Positions 1 to 11,410 of a stretch of DNA of 64,000 nt are shown piece after piece (within the stretch, counting starts at the first letter, position 1; each line of letters begins with the position of its first letter). Under the pieces are notes generated by a model, which was not told the DNA's origin, searched no databases, and saw nothing but the letters and a program-made list of their open reading frames with translations. Location: contig JADLSH010000395.1 in NCBI GenBank assembly GCA_016169945.1, forward strand, positions 10,382,001-10,446,000, given 5' to 3'. Origin of the DNA: Trachythela sp. YZ-2020 (lineage: Eukaryota > Cnidaria > Anthozoa > Malacalcyonacea > Clavulariidae). The position numbers and the translations under genes were made by a program.

Positions 1-597
1 TTTTATTTGTCACATGACATGCATTGGTTAAGAGTACAGATGGAACTGAGTAGCCGCTAGGTGGCATAGTTATATTACTTTCCTTTACGGAAATTGGTAT
101 TAGGTTGCAGCGGTATTTCAGAGCATTACCTCTCAGAGTTATTGGGCGGCTTGTAATTCTAACTGGGATTTCCTTTGGGGTATCCTTAGTTGTGTCAGAG
201 ACTTCAAGTGTATTTATTGTGCAATAATCAGAGATAGGAGATCTATTACCATGGAGAGGAAGTCTTATTTCATGTGAATCTATCTGTTGTAGGGAGACCA
301 TGTTTAGCGAAGTTGAGGTGGTGGCTGAGCTGGAATTCCTATCGCGGAGTATGATCGGAGGGGAGGAACTGATATATCCATTAGTGGTCTTGGAAAGAAC
401 ATAGGTCCCCATGGTTACGGATGGTTGCCCAGACATCTCGGTGGTAGATTCATATAAGTACTTGGTGGCATTAACGCATTCTCTCGAAATAAAAAAGGCT
501 GCATGCTTTCTAAAAAAGGGTGCCTATCATTGTATTGGGTGTTGGCTGAGGGTTGATCACCAGACATGGAGGGAAATTGACGGTTATGGGAAAAATC

Positions 598-1782
598 TCA
601 TGAAGTTCCTTTATTGCAAAACCCCTTTTTACGCAAGAACGGGCAAAACACCGCATCTTTTGGTATATTGGGGAGTTGACAATCTTCATAGTTATTAACT
701 TTATTTGAATGGGAAAAGTCACACCTATCGCCTTTTAAACACCAACCGCGTCGCGAAATAAAAGGGCACAGAATATTACTTTTTCGCGTTGGTAGTTGAG
801 GAATGTTATTATTATTAGGACAGTTTCCCGTTCGAACCGGAGAATTACGTGGAGGGTCTAGATTTAAGCCATGAGAAGTGGTCAAATAATTATCTTCACG
901 GAGACCAGCACCAGATTTGCTGTTTAATATATTCACAGATTGATTGTGTACGTGGGATAGAATAGTTGAATCGTTAACTACAAATAAGGAATGGATGCTT
1001 TCATCCGGAGTTAATGAAGTTTGCAGTTGCGATTGGGGAATTGGATCTACGCTAATTAAGGTAGAATCAATTACGGTACGACTGGGCATTTCATCATTTA
1101 TATTCATGTTCGATGAAGCTCCGCTACTTAAGTCTTGAGAATGTGCGTGGGATAATATAATTGAATCGTTAACTACAGGTGAGGAATTAATGCTTTCGTC
1201 AGGAGTTAATGAAGCTTGCAATTGCAATTGGGGGTTCCCAATTGGGGGATTAATTTGTCTTAGATTAATAATCTCCTCTTCTTGACTTTTAACTTTAGCC
1301 TCTAGGTCTGTTTGATTTAGTTGTATTAAATTAATAGTAGACTCAAGGGCGATCAGTTTTCGATGAGAAACAGGGTCCGATTGCGATTGTAAAATTGCTA
1401 TATCTAATTTGATTCCCTCTATCTCTGCAATGAAAGCAGCATCAGAACACCTACAGCCCATTTGATTATTAACATCTAGTAATACGCTTGACTGACCGGT
1501 ATTTGAGGCAGACGTTTCTGAACCTTCCTCGTTTTGTCTCCATATCTGTTTACATAACTCCTTCACAATAAAAGTCGCCTTCTCTCCGTTAAAACCGAAC
1601 ACGTTTTTATTCTTCCTCCATGTTATAGTTGCCTTCTCTCCCGTAAATAGTTTTTTGTCGCTACCAGGATGCGACCAAGTGCCTTCAAGATGTAGTTCAT
1701 CGCTGACAAATTCTTTCAATGATTCAAAATCCCCCGTCCATGCAAAGGCCAAATTTTCACTAAGAACTCTTGCCATAAGCAA
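598..1782 (-). pseudogene. LINE ORF1-like protein with CCCH zinc fingers, truncated by a stop
   Basis: A 394-codon reading frame. Residues 1-85 form a basic domain, about 110-175 look like a coiled coil, and about 185-285 contain a duplicated segment (two copies of LTPDES..VVNDS..LSH). A CCCH finger lies near residue 340 (CPFISRRGWCLKGDRCDFSH) and a second begins at about 378. The second finger reads CPFLRKKGFCNKGTS then TGA then DFSH, so the stop sits exactly where the third zinc-binding Cys belongs (TGC to TGA). The frame stays protein-like after the stop. Coiled coil plus zinc fingers fits a nucleic-acid-binding ORF1 of a CR1/L2-type LINE; its ORF2 would lie left of the window. The LINE assignment is inference. 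Confidence 0.5.
948..1235 (-). repeat. Internal tandem duplication in the ORF1-like gene
   Basis: Two diverged copies of about 90 bases (roughly 948-1035 and 1145-1232) encode near-identical peptides with the core LTPDES and LSHAH/LSHVH. Both keep the frame, so the duplication is old and was probably tolerated in the protein. Confidence 0.6.
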
Positions 1783-1799
1783 AAAGTAAGCTTTAAAAT

Positions 1800-3204
1800 G
1801 ATATCAGTTGTTTATAAATAAATATATATACTTGATCAATGAATAAAAATCAGGAGCTCGAATATGCACGTCTTACTCAATACTCTGTATGATATACAAG
1901 TAATTTCAGGACATCCGCATCATTTATAGACACTTCTTGACCAGTGGCATAGCCAGGGTGTTGACTTTAGGGGGCAAAACAAACATAGATTCAGAACGCA
2001 ACCACAAATGGCACGAGAATGTTAGGGGGGCCCAGGGCATGCTCCGGCGAAATTTTGAATTTGTAGGGTCTCTAGAAGAGCATTTGATGCACTCTGAACG
2101 AGTTCCAAAGAGTTTTATTATTCCAGACAACGTACACCCGGAAGCACAAGGGGGTATGAGGGCTTGCTCCCCTAGAAAAAATTTTGAAATCTAGAGTCTC
2201 TGAAACACCATTTTGTGCACTTTGGGGGAAGACTTTACAGAATTCTAATGATCAGAACATGTCGTTTAAGCCAAAGTGGAAAAGAGTGGGGCGGGGGATA
2301 ATTGCAGGTGGGGGGAATTGGTTGATGGTTTCCTTTGAATTTTTATATTTTTAATACAAATGACAGTGAAATGTACTAATGCGACAAGTGCAGAGTTTAA
2401 CAATTTTGTGAACTATAAACATTTAAAATGTTAACGAAATTGATACACTCATTTTCGCATTTGTATCGATCTAAAAATATGTGATCTAAAAATATGTCAT
2501 CGTATTGTATTAAAAATATATATTTAAAACATGCTAAATGACAGTGGTTTGTTTATCATACTGTAGCAGATATGAATATCCTCGTTTGAAGGATTTGAAT
2601 CTTGTAATTGCATTGTTTACAAAACCTAGGTTACTTGAAGAAAATTTACTAACAGCTTTGCTGTCCGACAACTCAGTTTGGTTAAAACCTAGCAGTACCG
2701 CCATTGGACTTCCGCCATTGGACTTTGCGTAATACTGTATGTAGTACTCTTACTAATTTTATATTCGGTTCATAAATAATCTAAGTCTGACTGAATGACT
2801 TATCAGGAAAATTGTGAACAGCTAGTAAATTAAATTTTGGTATGGAAGAGATAAAATGTTTAATTAAACGAAATGAGAATAACAATTTTGCAACAATGCA
2901 GGAGAAATTCTATAATTAGATGACAGTTTCATTATCATAAATTGGATAATTGTTTTGTTTATCAATGCAATGAGAACAGACTGGTCGCCTACCTCCTCTC
3001 TCCTCCACAGAGGCTTGGTATGACCTTTATGTAGCCCTACACAAAATGTATAATTAAACCCCAACCTTAACCCCAATCCTAACCCTAACCCTCCATATAA
3101 CCGCATTTTATCCCCCCCATCCGTATTTTATCCGTTCGCATCCGTACCTGCTTTTTATCCTAACTAAAATGTTATTGTCTTATTTTTTGCAAAACCGGCT
3201 ACTA
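1800..3204. other. Intergenic AT-rich stretch without a recognised gene
   Basis: No convincing coding signal was found on either strand. It holds a G-rich segment at about 1960-2300 that looks like degenerate repeat, and at 3058-3092 a short imperfect run of CCTAAC/CCCAA units resembling interstitial telomere-type sequence. Confidence 0.4.
3058..3092. repeat. Short telomere-like repeat
   Basis: The plus strand shows imperfect AACCCTAACCC-type units, equivalent to TTAGGG on the minus strand. Only about 35 bases remain, so this is at most a relic or a chance match. Confidence 0.35.
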
Positions 3205-3212
3205 GCTGTTGA

Positions 3213-3618
3213 CTACATGGCGTCAAAAGCAAGGCACTGGCGGCCGTTTAGTGACTTTAGTGCATTTCTAACAGATTCTGCATTTTCCACTTTAGCCCCC
3301 ATAAAGGGAACGTTCTTTAACGAACTCACCTGAGCATCTGTGGACCAAACGGTGCAGAGAATTAAGAGAAGAATGTCAGAAACAGTCCATCTCACAATGA
3401 GCAACGAACATATTCCAGCTAAACGAACTCGTTTCAATTCAAATGACATCGATCCGAATGACACTCCATATTCGGACGTTGACCAAAGCGAACTTGACAG
3501 AACTCTTCCTACAAGTTAACGCTGGGAAGCAAGCAAGGAACTTGATGCTTTGCTGAATATTATGTGTACAATGTCTATCTCGGAAGCTAGCGTCACTCTG
3601 GATACTGCCACTGTCACT
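3213..3618 (+). pseudogene. DIRS gag-like ORF, 5-prime part
   Basis: Begins MASKARHW. The frame is broken at about 3328 (TGA after NELT) and again at about 3519. A Ser/Asp-rich segment and a motif around ELDALLNI follow, then the hAT insertion. The frame continues in the same sense at 10995 once one copy of the 8-bp target site is removed. Gag proteins of DIRS elements package the RNA; the assignment rests mainly on the linked 3-prime half and the downstream DIRS pol. Confidence 0.5.
3611..3618. repeat. Left target-site duplication of the hAT element
   Basis: CTGTCACT, matched by CTGTCGCT at 10987-10994. The interrupted DIRS gag frame reads through when one copy is kept. Confidence 0.85.
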
Positions 3619-4002
3619 CAGGGCCGGATTTTGGGGGAAGGCACGGGGAGGTGCGCACCTCCCCTGAGATCGTTTTGCACCTCCCCTGAGGCTGTTTGCA
3701 CCTCCCCTGAAAATTGAAAACTTATGAGCCTCCCATTGTGAGAAGTGAGAAGTCCAATGATGGATCAAATTATGTAAAGATTTAAAATTAGATATATTAG
3801 AAAATTCTATGAAATTCAACTTTAAAATGTATATTTAATAAAATAGCTAAATTCTCCATAGCATTGACAACATGAAGTATAGATGCGAACATCATTACAG
3901 CAGGCGTGTGTATAACTGACAGCCAATCAGGGATTGATAACTTTGTCGCACATGGTTGCTCCAATGCTCCCTTCTATACAAGATTGATTTGTATATAAAA
4001 TC

Positions 4003-4077
4003 ATGAAAAGGCAAAGCAATATTCAAAATTTCTTCCCGTTATTGACGCGAAAGAAAAATCGAAGTGAAGATGGAACG
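4003..4077 (+). CDS. Candidate first exon of the hAT transposase
   Basis: An ATG at 4003 opens 25 codons (MKRQSNIQNFF...) and ends at ACG followed by GTATGT, a good splice donor. A TATA-like GTATATAAAAT lies just upstream at about 3991. Proteins of the TTF/ZMYM-like hAT group commonly start with a short basic MKRQ..FF exon, so position and sequence fit. The downstream exon is at about 8113, after the Gypsy insertion. The splice pairing is inferred. Confidence 0.5.
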
Positions 4078-4347
4078 GTATGTGCTATAATTTGTTTAAG
4101 GAATATAATAATTAATAAACATACTATAGAAGACAGCAATTATTATACATCTTTAACAAACTTGTGAAATGTTGTTGTTTGTATATTATTTAAATATTTT
4201 TATATAAAAAGGTATAGTAGGGTATACATGCATATGCACTATTAAATACAGTCATTAAGATGCAATACAAATTTTTTTATGTTGAAAGGTATAATATAAT
4301 AATATATTAATATGTGCTTTCAAAACATCAAAACTGAAGGATGGTTT

Positions 4348-4550
4348 TGTAAAGATGTTTATTAAGTATTAACTAGAAAGTACAGCACTTTATTTGTAGC
4401 TTTTAATCTTTAAACTTCAATGTTTTTGTGCAACTGTTTTCATAATGTCAACAACAACCGGTATCCCCCGAGGCCATTCCGAACCTCCCCGATTAACTAT
4501 TGTTCGGACTCGCGCGTCCAACGCGATCACTATTAAAGCATCTCGTTACA
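4348..4550 (-). repeat. Gypsy 3-prime LTR
   Basis: 203 bases with TG..CA ends on the minus strand. It differs from its partner at 7612-7816 at roughly nine positions, so the insertion is not very recent. Confidence 0.92.
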
Positions 4551-4635
4551 TCTTTCCCCTTTTAACAAAACAACTCAACATGATATGAATAATAAATGAT
4601 AAAGTACTATGTATTGTCCCAGTGTATGTGAACAG

Positions 4636-6955
4636 CTATGGTGCTGTCACCTCATAGTCATTGTGCCAAGCTGGAACTTGATGTGTTCGGCTGGACTTCC
4701 GGGGCCCAGTGTTTTCACATGGTTGTTGTACAGGTGTGCGACCAATCTGTTGCAGGCATCGACCTGCTTCGGGTTCTGATGATGTAGACTCCTCAACGAT
4801 ATCTGGCACCTCTTGGATTGGAGGCTCGTTGGTCTTCTGTATGTGTCTCCTGTTACGTCTGTACTCTGCGTCTCCTATCTTCACCGTGTAACTCCTGTTG
4901 GCCAGCTTTGCTGTGCAAGTTCCTGGTGTCCATTTGTCACCACGAGGTTGTTTGATGCGTACTGTCTCACCTGGGTTGATTGGCATTAGTGGTTTTGCGT
5001 GCCGACTCCCTCAGTGGGAGTGTTCCGCCAGTCTAACAATGCCAAGAACTCAGATTGACCAGACTCTTTACACTTTTTGAACAACCGTTTGACCGTTTTC
5101 ACCACATTCTCGGCTTTCCCATTTGACTGTGGGTATGTAGGAGATGATGTTACATGGTAAAAACTCCAAGTCTGTGCAAATACTGAGAACTCTGTGGACG
5201 CGTACTGCGGCCTGTTATCGCTGACAAGGACGTCTGGAATCCCAAATCGTGCAAAGATTGCCTTTAGTTCTTTGATTATACTCTGAGGTTATGGCAGTAA
5301 CGCGAGCTACTTCGACGTAATTACTATAGTAGTCACAGACGACTAGTAGTGTCTGTCCATCCAGCTCACACATGTCAGCAGCCACTCCAGACCACGGTCT
5401 CGCTGCGAACTTGTGCTGCTGTAGAGGCTCCTTGGTTTGGGCACTTCGATATGACATACATATATCACACTTAGTGATGTAGTCCTTTAGCTCTTTGGCC
5501 ATGCGCGGCCAGAAGAGGGTATCCTGTGCTCTCCGTATGCATGCTTCTACTCCGATGTGGGAAGCATGTGACTCAGCCATCATCTCCTTGCGAAGAGCAG
5601 CTGGTACTACAAGTTGTTGGGCCTTGAATACCAGCTCCCCTTGGACAGTGAGTTCATCTCAAATGTCATAATATGGATGCAGACAATGGGGCAAGTCTGA
5701 TTTGTTGTGTGGCCAGCCATCTTTGATCACCGATCTCAACTGTTGGAAGGCTGGATCATCTGCAGCTGCATGCACGATCTGCTGCCATCGGGCGTCACTG
5801 ACCGGAAGCCATGTCTTGTGGTCAATCTGCTCTAATCCGTGAACAAACTCTGATGTGCTCACCTCAGGTAGGAAAGCTTTGCTCAGCGTATCAGCTAGAA
5901 ACATGTCCTTTCCCTTCTTATATTTAAGTACCAGGTTGTACTTCTGAAGTCGGAGTAGCATCCGCTGGAGTCGTTGTGGTGCCGAGTTGAGAGGTTTGAG
6001 GACAATGCTCTCTAGTGGTTTGTGGTCAGTTTCGACTGTTACCACATCTCTGCCGTAGATGTATGTATTGAATCGTTTGCACACGAAAACGATTGCGAGA
6101 AGCTCTTTCTCGATTTGAGCGTAACGTGTCTCTGCTGAGGTGAGCGCTCTAGATGCATAGGCTATAGGCTGGCCATTCTGTAATAGCGCAGCCCCTAGGC
6201 CTGATTGCGATGCATCACATTGAAGTGTGACTTCATCTTCAAGTGTTCAGATATTTGGGATCCAAACAAAGCCGTAATTTTCCATTAGCCTTGGAAACTA
6301 CAACAAGAGAACTCACCCATGGTGTTGGGGTGGTAACCGGGTAGGTGATTTCCTGCTTCACCATCTTATCCAATTCTGACTTGAGTCGATCTCGTAAGGC
6401 CACAGGCACTCGTCAGGGTGCATGTTGGACAGGATTTACCGTACTATCAACTTTGATGCAGTATTCCCCTTCAAGCTGCCCGACGTTCTCAGAAAATACC
6501 CAGGGATATCGTTCCAGGATGCTTTCTTTAGACATACTGTTGTCGTTATGGAGTGTGAAAACCGCTGACCCGTCTGTTGTGGACTTGTTGATGGCATCGT
6601 TGTCTGTATATTTGATGATATTCATGCCAATGCATGCTTTTCGCCCCAAAATAGGGCGAATGTCCTCGTTATCAACAAGTTTACAATCTAACAAACACTT
6701 CGCATTGTCCCGCCATACCCTCAGTAGTACTCTTCCAACTACCGAAAGTCGGGATCCTCCGTATGCAGATATTGCTGAGTTGACCGGTGTCACATCCCTA
6801 AGCTCGGGGTCCTTGGCTGCTTTCTTGTAGAGGTGCACCGGTTTGACATTGCATTGTGCACCAGTGTCCGGCTGGAAACGCAGGTAATTGCCAGAGTCTA
6901 GTTTGAAAGTGACCAGTTGTGAATCGTCAAGCACGGCTGTCGGCTGCGACATCAC
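4636..6955 (-). pseudogene. Gypsy pol: protease, RNase H and integrase, with most of RT deleted
   Basis: 6413-6955 carries an aspartic protease with the DTGA active-site motif. The start of RT follows (PVTTPTPWVSS region near 6330), then a junction near 6245 jumps to RNase H (ETDHKPLES at about 6020; it ends in ADTLSKAFL). The RT fingers and palm with YxDD are therefore gone. 5215-5583 is integrase with the zinc-binding and core parts, and 4636-4986 is its chromatin-side C-terminus. The integrase is frameshifted near 5215. Clearly a dead pol. Confidence 0.85.
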
Positions 6956-6975
6956 TAATTACATACACATCTTCA

Positions 6976-7551
6976 TTATCCTCGTCCGAGTACTCTTCGA
7001 TAGCTCTCACACCGGTTTTGTCGGTCCTCGAATTTAGGCGCTCTACATATCTCGTCTGTTTTCTGTGAAGTCAACTTAGATTCCCTTAACAGTCTCTCCC
7101 TAACTTTATTGTCTCGAATTCCAAACACAATTCTGTCACGCAGGATTTCGTCAGGAGTGATGGAATTGAAATCACAGCCTTCTGCAAGCTTTTGTAGTGC
7201 CGTTTTATATTGGTTGTAGCTTTCTCCTGCTTCTTGTACTCTTTGGTTAAATCGATAACGTTCGAAGGGGACATTTTTCCGAGGTTGACAATACTCAGCG
7301 AATTTCTGTAGCACTGGGGTAATTTTCGTCGAACTGCCTTCGTCTGCCCAGTCTGTAAAAGTAGAAAACACATCTCTAGCTTCCTCCCCTATGATTGTCA
7401 AAGCGCCACTTGCACCTTTTCTGCTTTTGTCTAGCTCCGTAGCTAGCGTGTAATTATCCCTGGCCAAAGGAAACTTTTTCCATTTCTCCGCCACGTTAAC
7501 GTCGTGAATTTCCAGAGCCGATGGGGGTGGCAAGTTGAATCCTGTGGCCAT
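6976..7551 (-). CDS. Gypsy gag
   Basis: 191 codons beginning MATGFNLPPPSALEIHDVN, the common start of invertebrate Gypsy gag proteins, with the retro-gag segment ERYRFNQRVQEAGESYNQY at about residues 100-118. The C-terminal zinc knuckle is not seen before the stop, so it is either lost or lies past a frameshift. Gag forms the particle and packages RNA. It starts about 60 bases inside the 5-prime LTR, as expected. Confidence 0.85.
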   Translation of the reverse strand: MATGFNLPPPSALEIHDVNVAEKWKKFPLARDNYTLATELDKSRKGASGALTIIGEEARDVFSTFTDWADEGSSTKITPVLQKFAEYCQPRKNVPFERYRFNQRVQEAGESYNQYKTALQKLAEGCDFNSITPDEILRDRIVFGIRDNKVRERLLRESKLTSQKTDEICRAPKFEDRQNRCESYRRVLGRG

Positions 7552-7611
7552 TTCTTTCGCTGTTCTACTGAATGTTGATCGGGTTTGTTAAATCCCAAAT
7601 CGCTGCCACCA

Positions 7612-7816
7612 TGTAAAGATGTTTATTAAGTATTAACTAGAAAGTATAGCACTTTATTTGTAGTTTTTAATCTTTAAACTTCAATGTTTTTGTGCAACTG
7701 TTTTCATAATGTCAACAACAAGCGGTATCCCCACAAGGCCATTCCGAACCTCCCCCAATTTACTATTGTTCGGACTCGCGCGTCCAACGCGATCACTATT
7801 AAAGCATCTTGTTACA
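7612..7816 (-). repeat. Gypsy 5-prime LTR
   Basis: 205 bases matching 4348-4550. The element's transcription should start here and run leftward. The primer-binding site follows immediately at 7611 downward. Confidence 0.92.
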
Positions 7817-8112
7817 GGTTTTAAACTTTTAATGGGCTATGTCACTATGTAGTTTAAGTCTTAAAATCTGCATAGTCATTGAGTTGATTGACCACGTTAT
7901 TTGTGATATTAATGTGCATGCATGGAGTGTATTATAACATATATTTTTAAAACAGAATGCACATTTCATAGTTCATACTTTATTTTATTACTTGATAATT
8001 AGTTAATTACCAACAAAGTTGAACAAACTGCAAAAATACAGTAAAACTATACTTTATTTATTTAATACAAGTTTAAAAAGATATGTCATATGTTGACATA
8101 TTTTATAGGCTG

Positions 8113-8522
8113 ATGCCCATGTTGTCACAGTCAACAGTCCAGTATCCTAGGGCCTGATAGACTAGAACCTGATTTCCTAAACATTGACAGTCAAGAATCA
8201 AGTATCCAAGAGCTTGATATCCTAGAACCCGATATCCTAGAACCTGATTTCCTAAACATTGACAGTCAAGAGTCAAGTATCCAAGAGCCTGATATCCTAG
8301 AACCCGATATCCTAAACATTGACAGTGGCAGTCCAAAGCCCAGTATCCAAGAGCCCCATATCCAAGAACCTGATGTCCTGGAGCTTCACAGTCATGAGCC
8401 AAATATCTTGGAATGTGGTAAGGTTGATATTCTGCAACCTGACCAGGCTGACCTCCAGGTCCAACCTTTTGAAAAGTATATTCCATATTTTGAGCACAAA
8501 ATTAAAACTGTTAATAAATAAT
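8113..8522 (+). pseudogene. Acidic repeat exon of the hAT transposase N-terminal region
   Basis: In one plus frame this stretch encodes repeats of the type DILEPD, NIDSQESSIQE and EPDFL, ending at IKTVNK and a stop. An acceptor TTATAG lies at about 8108, but the frame from it shifts by one base near 8130. The repeats are imperfect copies of about 21 and 63 bases. Ser/Asp-rich N-termini are usual in this hAT group, but the strict periodicity is unusual. The function of the repeats is unknown. Confidence 0.45.
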
Positions 8523-8691
8523 AATTTTCCAGAAGTTGGAAAGGCAAAAAAAATAGTCACAAATTTACTTTGACAAGTCATTACTAATTTGACTCATTAC
8601 TAATTTACATCCTTACTCAGTTACTCCTTGGAAGTTAAAATTTTTATCAATAGTTTTTCAGTCAATTAATATTTTAATTCTTGACTATTGC

Positions 8692-10592
8692 AGGAAAGAA
8701 GCCATCCCAACTTAGGCTTCTAAAATTCCCTGTGAACAAAGATGTAAACCCCACCTCGAGGAAAAACAAAGCATTTAACATTGAATGGTACAACAAATTT
8801 GATTGGCTAGAATATGACATCCAAAAGGATGCAGCATTTTGCTTTGCATGTATAATGTTTTCTGCTTCAGGACAAGCATGCCTTCACAATGCCTTCACCA
8901 TAACCGGGTTTCTAAACTGGCCAAATGCAATGACAAAGAAGAAAGGCTTGCTTCAGCATGATGCTAGTGATACTCATATTTCTAATTACAAAGCATGGAA
9001 AAAATGGGAACAAATACAAAAAGGGAAAGAGAAGAGCATTCTTGAGATAATCTGTCCTAACAATGAAAAAGTAGCAACTGAAAACCAGGAATATCTTCAG
9101 ATTTTATTTAAGTATGTGCTATGGTTTGCTACAAATGAACTTGCTACACAAGGTGATGAGACAGAAGACTCATTACATCAAGGAAAGTGGATGACTTTCA
9201 TTAAACTACAACTTGATACAAATCTTAATTTCAAGCATATGCATGAACAGATAACTAAAAATAGATCCATAGATTATACTAGTAAAACCTCATATAATGG
9301 ATTTATAACCGTTATTGCAAATTCTATTCGAGATCTCATCTACACTCAAATAGCGGAATGTATTCTGCATTGATAGATGAGTCAAAAGATAGAGCTAAAA
9401 GAGAAGAGCTAGCATTTGCTGTAAGATATTATAATGGAAAAGTTGTTGAAAGGTTTCTCAACCTCGAAGCCAAAAGGATTGTTGACGAAGTTCAGCAACA
9501 TTCTGATGGTGCCGTGTTAATAAGTCTAGGAGCTGATGGAGCAAGCGTGATGTCAGGGAAATTGCAGGTGTTGCGGAGCTGCTAAGATCAAGGTACTTTG
9601 AATGGCTTATCTATATTCATTGCTCGGCACACCGTCTCAACCTGGTGGTGAATGACTTGTTAAAGAAGTCCGTCTTGGCCACAGATGTCATTTCTATGCT
9701 AAATTCACTAAGCAGTTTTCTAAACCTACCAAAAGTAAGAGTTGTTTATGAAGAGCTGTACAGAAATCTTTACAAAAATAGTCAAGTAAAACACTTATGT
9801 AAAGAAATAGACATAAGGTGGGGGTGTAAGTTTGAGGCTGTGGATTTTGCTGTGGAGAAATTAAAGTGCATTTTGGCCACCCTAGTCAAAGTGGTCCATC
9901 AACAAGAAAACCATGAAGCCAAGCACGTTGAACAAGCTAGTGGATTCTACCACAAACTCATTTGTGGGAAGACAATTGTTTCTCTTGTTATGCTCAAAGT
10001 TTATTTGGCTGAAATTTACTACCTCAGCATGGAATTACAGAAAGTGAACATTAATTGGTTGGACATCCAACATGAACTTCAAAGAACTTCTCTTCTGGTT
10101 GCCGATATTACAGATGATGAAATACTGCAACATTCTAGAGAATGTGCTGAAGAACTTGACATTTCTCTTGATTTGGATAGTCACATACATTTTTACGTTC
10201 AAACTGCGAATACAGAAGAACGTCATGTCATCAGCAATTGTCAAAACTGTCAAGTCCCTTAACAAGTACATGAAAGACAAGCTGTCAGGAGTTTAAAGTT
10301 CGATTTGATGCAAAGAACGTAGAGCTAATGAATGCGATAGATGGGCTTAATGCTGGTTCAGAACACTACTTAAGTTTTGAAAAACTAAAATTCGTTTTAG
10401 ACCTGTTCAAATCTTGCCTCAGTATTAATCAAACTATTTGAGCTTGGTTTACCAATCAATCCCGTTTGTGCTGAAAACCTTTCAAAACTTTTTACTATCA
10501 AAAACACTCTATCAACTTCGACGGCAACAGTGGAGAGAGCATTTTCAGGCATGAACAGAGTCTGTACAAAACTTAAGGTCAAGTCTTACCCC
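8692..10592 (+). pseudogene. hAT transposase with TTF-type zinc finger, frameshifted
   Basis: The exon starts after TATTGCAG at 8691. A TTF-type zinc finger (WLEYDIQKDAAFCFACIMF) lies near 8805-8865. The catalytic region follows: LIDESKD at about 9370, LGADGASVMSG near 9530, and the hAT signature HCSAHRLNLV at about 9620. The C-terminal dimerisation motif STATVERAFSGMN lies at 10519-10557. Frameshifts or stops occur near 9370, 9585, 10260 and 10440. The family cuts and pastes DNA via an RNase H-like fold. The order of domains is complete but the gene is broken. Confidence 0.85.
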
Positions 10593-10994
10593 TGAAAGGC
10601 TTGGGGGACCTTTCGTGCATTTTGTTGAACAGAGATCTGGCAATCAATTTGGACATTAACAAACTAATTTCAAAGTGGGCAACAATGTCCAATAGAAGGC
10701 TTAGAGTATGAAAATTGTAAAAGTTCTAAAGAAGCATCATGTGTTCATTGTGTTGTGTTACTGTTATTATATGTTATGTTTGTTAATTGTTATCACTGTA
10801 TATGAATAAAGAATTATTATGAAAACATTGTGACTTTAAATTGACACAACTGGAAGGTGAGCCAAGTGACTAGTGAGGGTAATTGGGTAAAGGGGCCACT
10901 GACTAGATCACTCCTTTGCTGCCACCCTGCACCTCCCCTGAAATTATTTCCACCTCCCCAAGCATTTACACCAAAATCCGGCCTTGCTGTCGCT

Positions 10995-11410
10995 GCAATG
11001 TTTAATTGTGTCAAGAAAGCTATCCTCCTTGTGGGAGACACATCTGCCCAACTGTCAGCAAAACGTTGTGAGCAGGTTCTAACCAAACTCAATCCCTATC
11101 TCTCATCTCTGGGTAAAGAAGACTTTCCAAGTTGTTTGGTGATGGGTTTGAATCGCGACTCAAACTTCACACAGAAATGGCGAACACTGTTGCACAAGCC
11201 AAGAAAGCTGGCAGGCAGGTTTTCCCTGGGTCTGCCCCTCAGAGATTTCAAGGGCGGTTCTGGGGCGGCAGAGGTCAATCACGCCAAGGGTTCTTCCATT
11301 CAATGCAAAGGAATCAAACCCCAATCAACAACTTCAGAGGTTTTGGCAGAGCCCACACATTCACCTTTCCTTGCCAACTCCAACCAAGGCAGTGACGTCG
11401 GTGCAACATC
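10995..11410 (+). pseudogene. DIRS gag-like ORF, 3-prime part
   Basis: Continues the gag frame of 3213-3618. It contains AKKAGRQVFPG and an arginine/glycine/phenylalanine-rich tail (GRFWGGRGQSRQGFF) typical of DIRS gag C-termini. One single-base frameshift near 11135 splits it into two overlapping frames. Confidence 0.65.

Larger units (their letters stand above)
4348..7816 (-). mobile_element. Ty3/Gypsy LTR retrotransposon, minus strand, reverse transcriptase deleted
   Basis: Bounded by LTRs of 203 and 205 bases and flanked by a 5-bp duplication GGTTT (4343-4347 and 7817-7821). Read on the minus strand, LTRs run TGTAAC..TTTACA. The primer-binding site next to the 5-prime LTR starts TGGTGGCAGCGA, and a polypurine tract AAAAGGGGAAAGA (4551-4563) adjoins the 3-prime LTR. 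Gene order gag, protease, RNase H, integrase is that of Ty3/Gypsy. Most of the reverse transcriptase is missing, so this copy cannot move alone. Confidence 0.93.
3619..10986 (+). mobile_element. hAT transposon with 8-bp target duplication, carrying a Gypsy insertion
   Basis: The left end starts CAGGGCCGGATTTTGG and the right end, read on the minus strand, starts CAAGGCCGGATTTTGG. The flanks are CTGTCACT (3611-3618) and CTGTCGCT (10987-10994), an 8-bp duplication with one mismatch, the hallmark of hAT. Both ends also contain several short CACCTCCCCTGA blocks as subterminal repeats. The element carries a multi-exon transposase (exon 1 at 4003; body at 8692-10592). A 3.5-kb Ty3/Gypsy retrotransposon has landed in its first intron. 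Confidence 0.9.

Noticed and set aside
1936..2310. Possible hAT MITE beginning CAGTGGCATAGCCAGG
   Set aside because: Such a start is common in hAT repeats, but no matching right end or 8-bp duplication was found.
3439..3819. 126-codon minus-strand frame
   Set aside because: It crosses the hAT boundary and the G/C-rich subterminal repeats; the plus strand carries DIRS gag here.
8103..8486. Minus-strand repetitive frame rich in Gly/Tyr/Leu (VLGYQALGYL)
   Set aside because: It looks like a low-complexity protein, but the plus-strand frame is in register with hAT transposase exons; the minus frame is its shadow.
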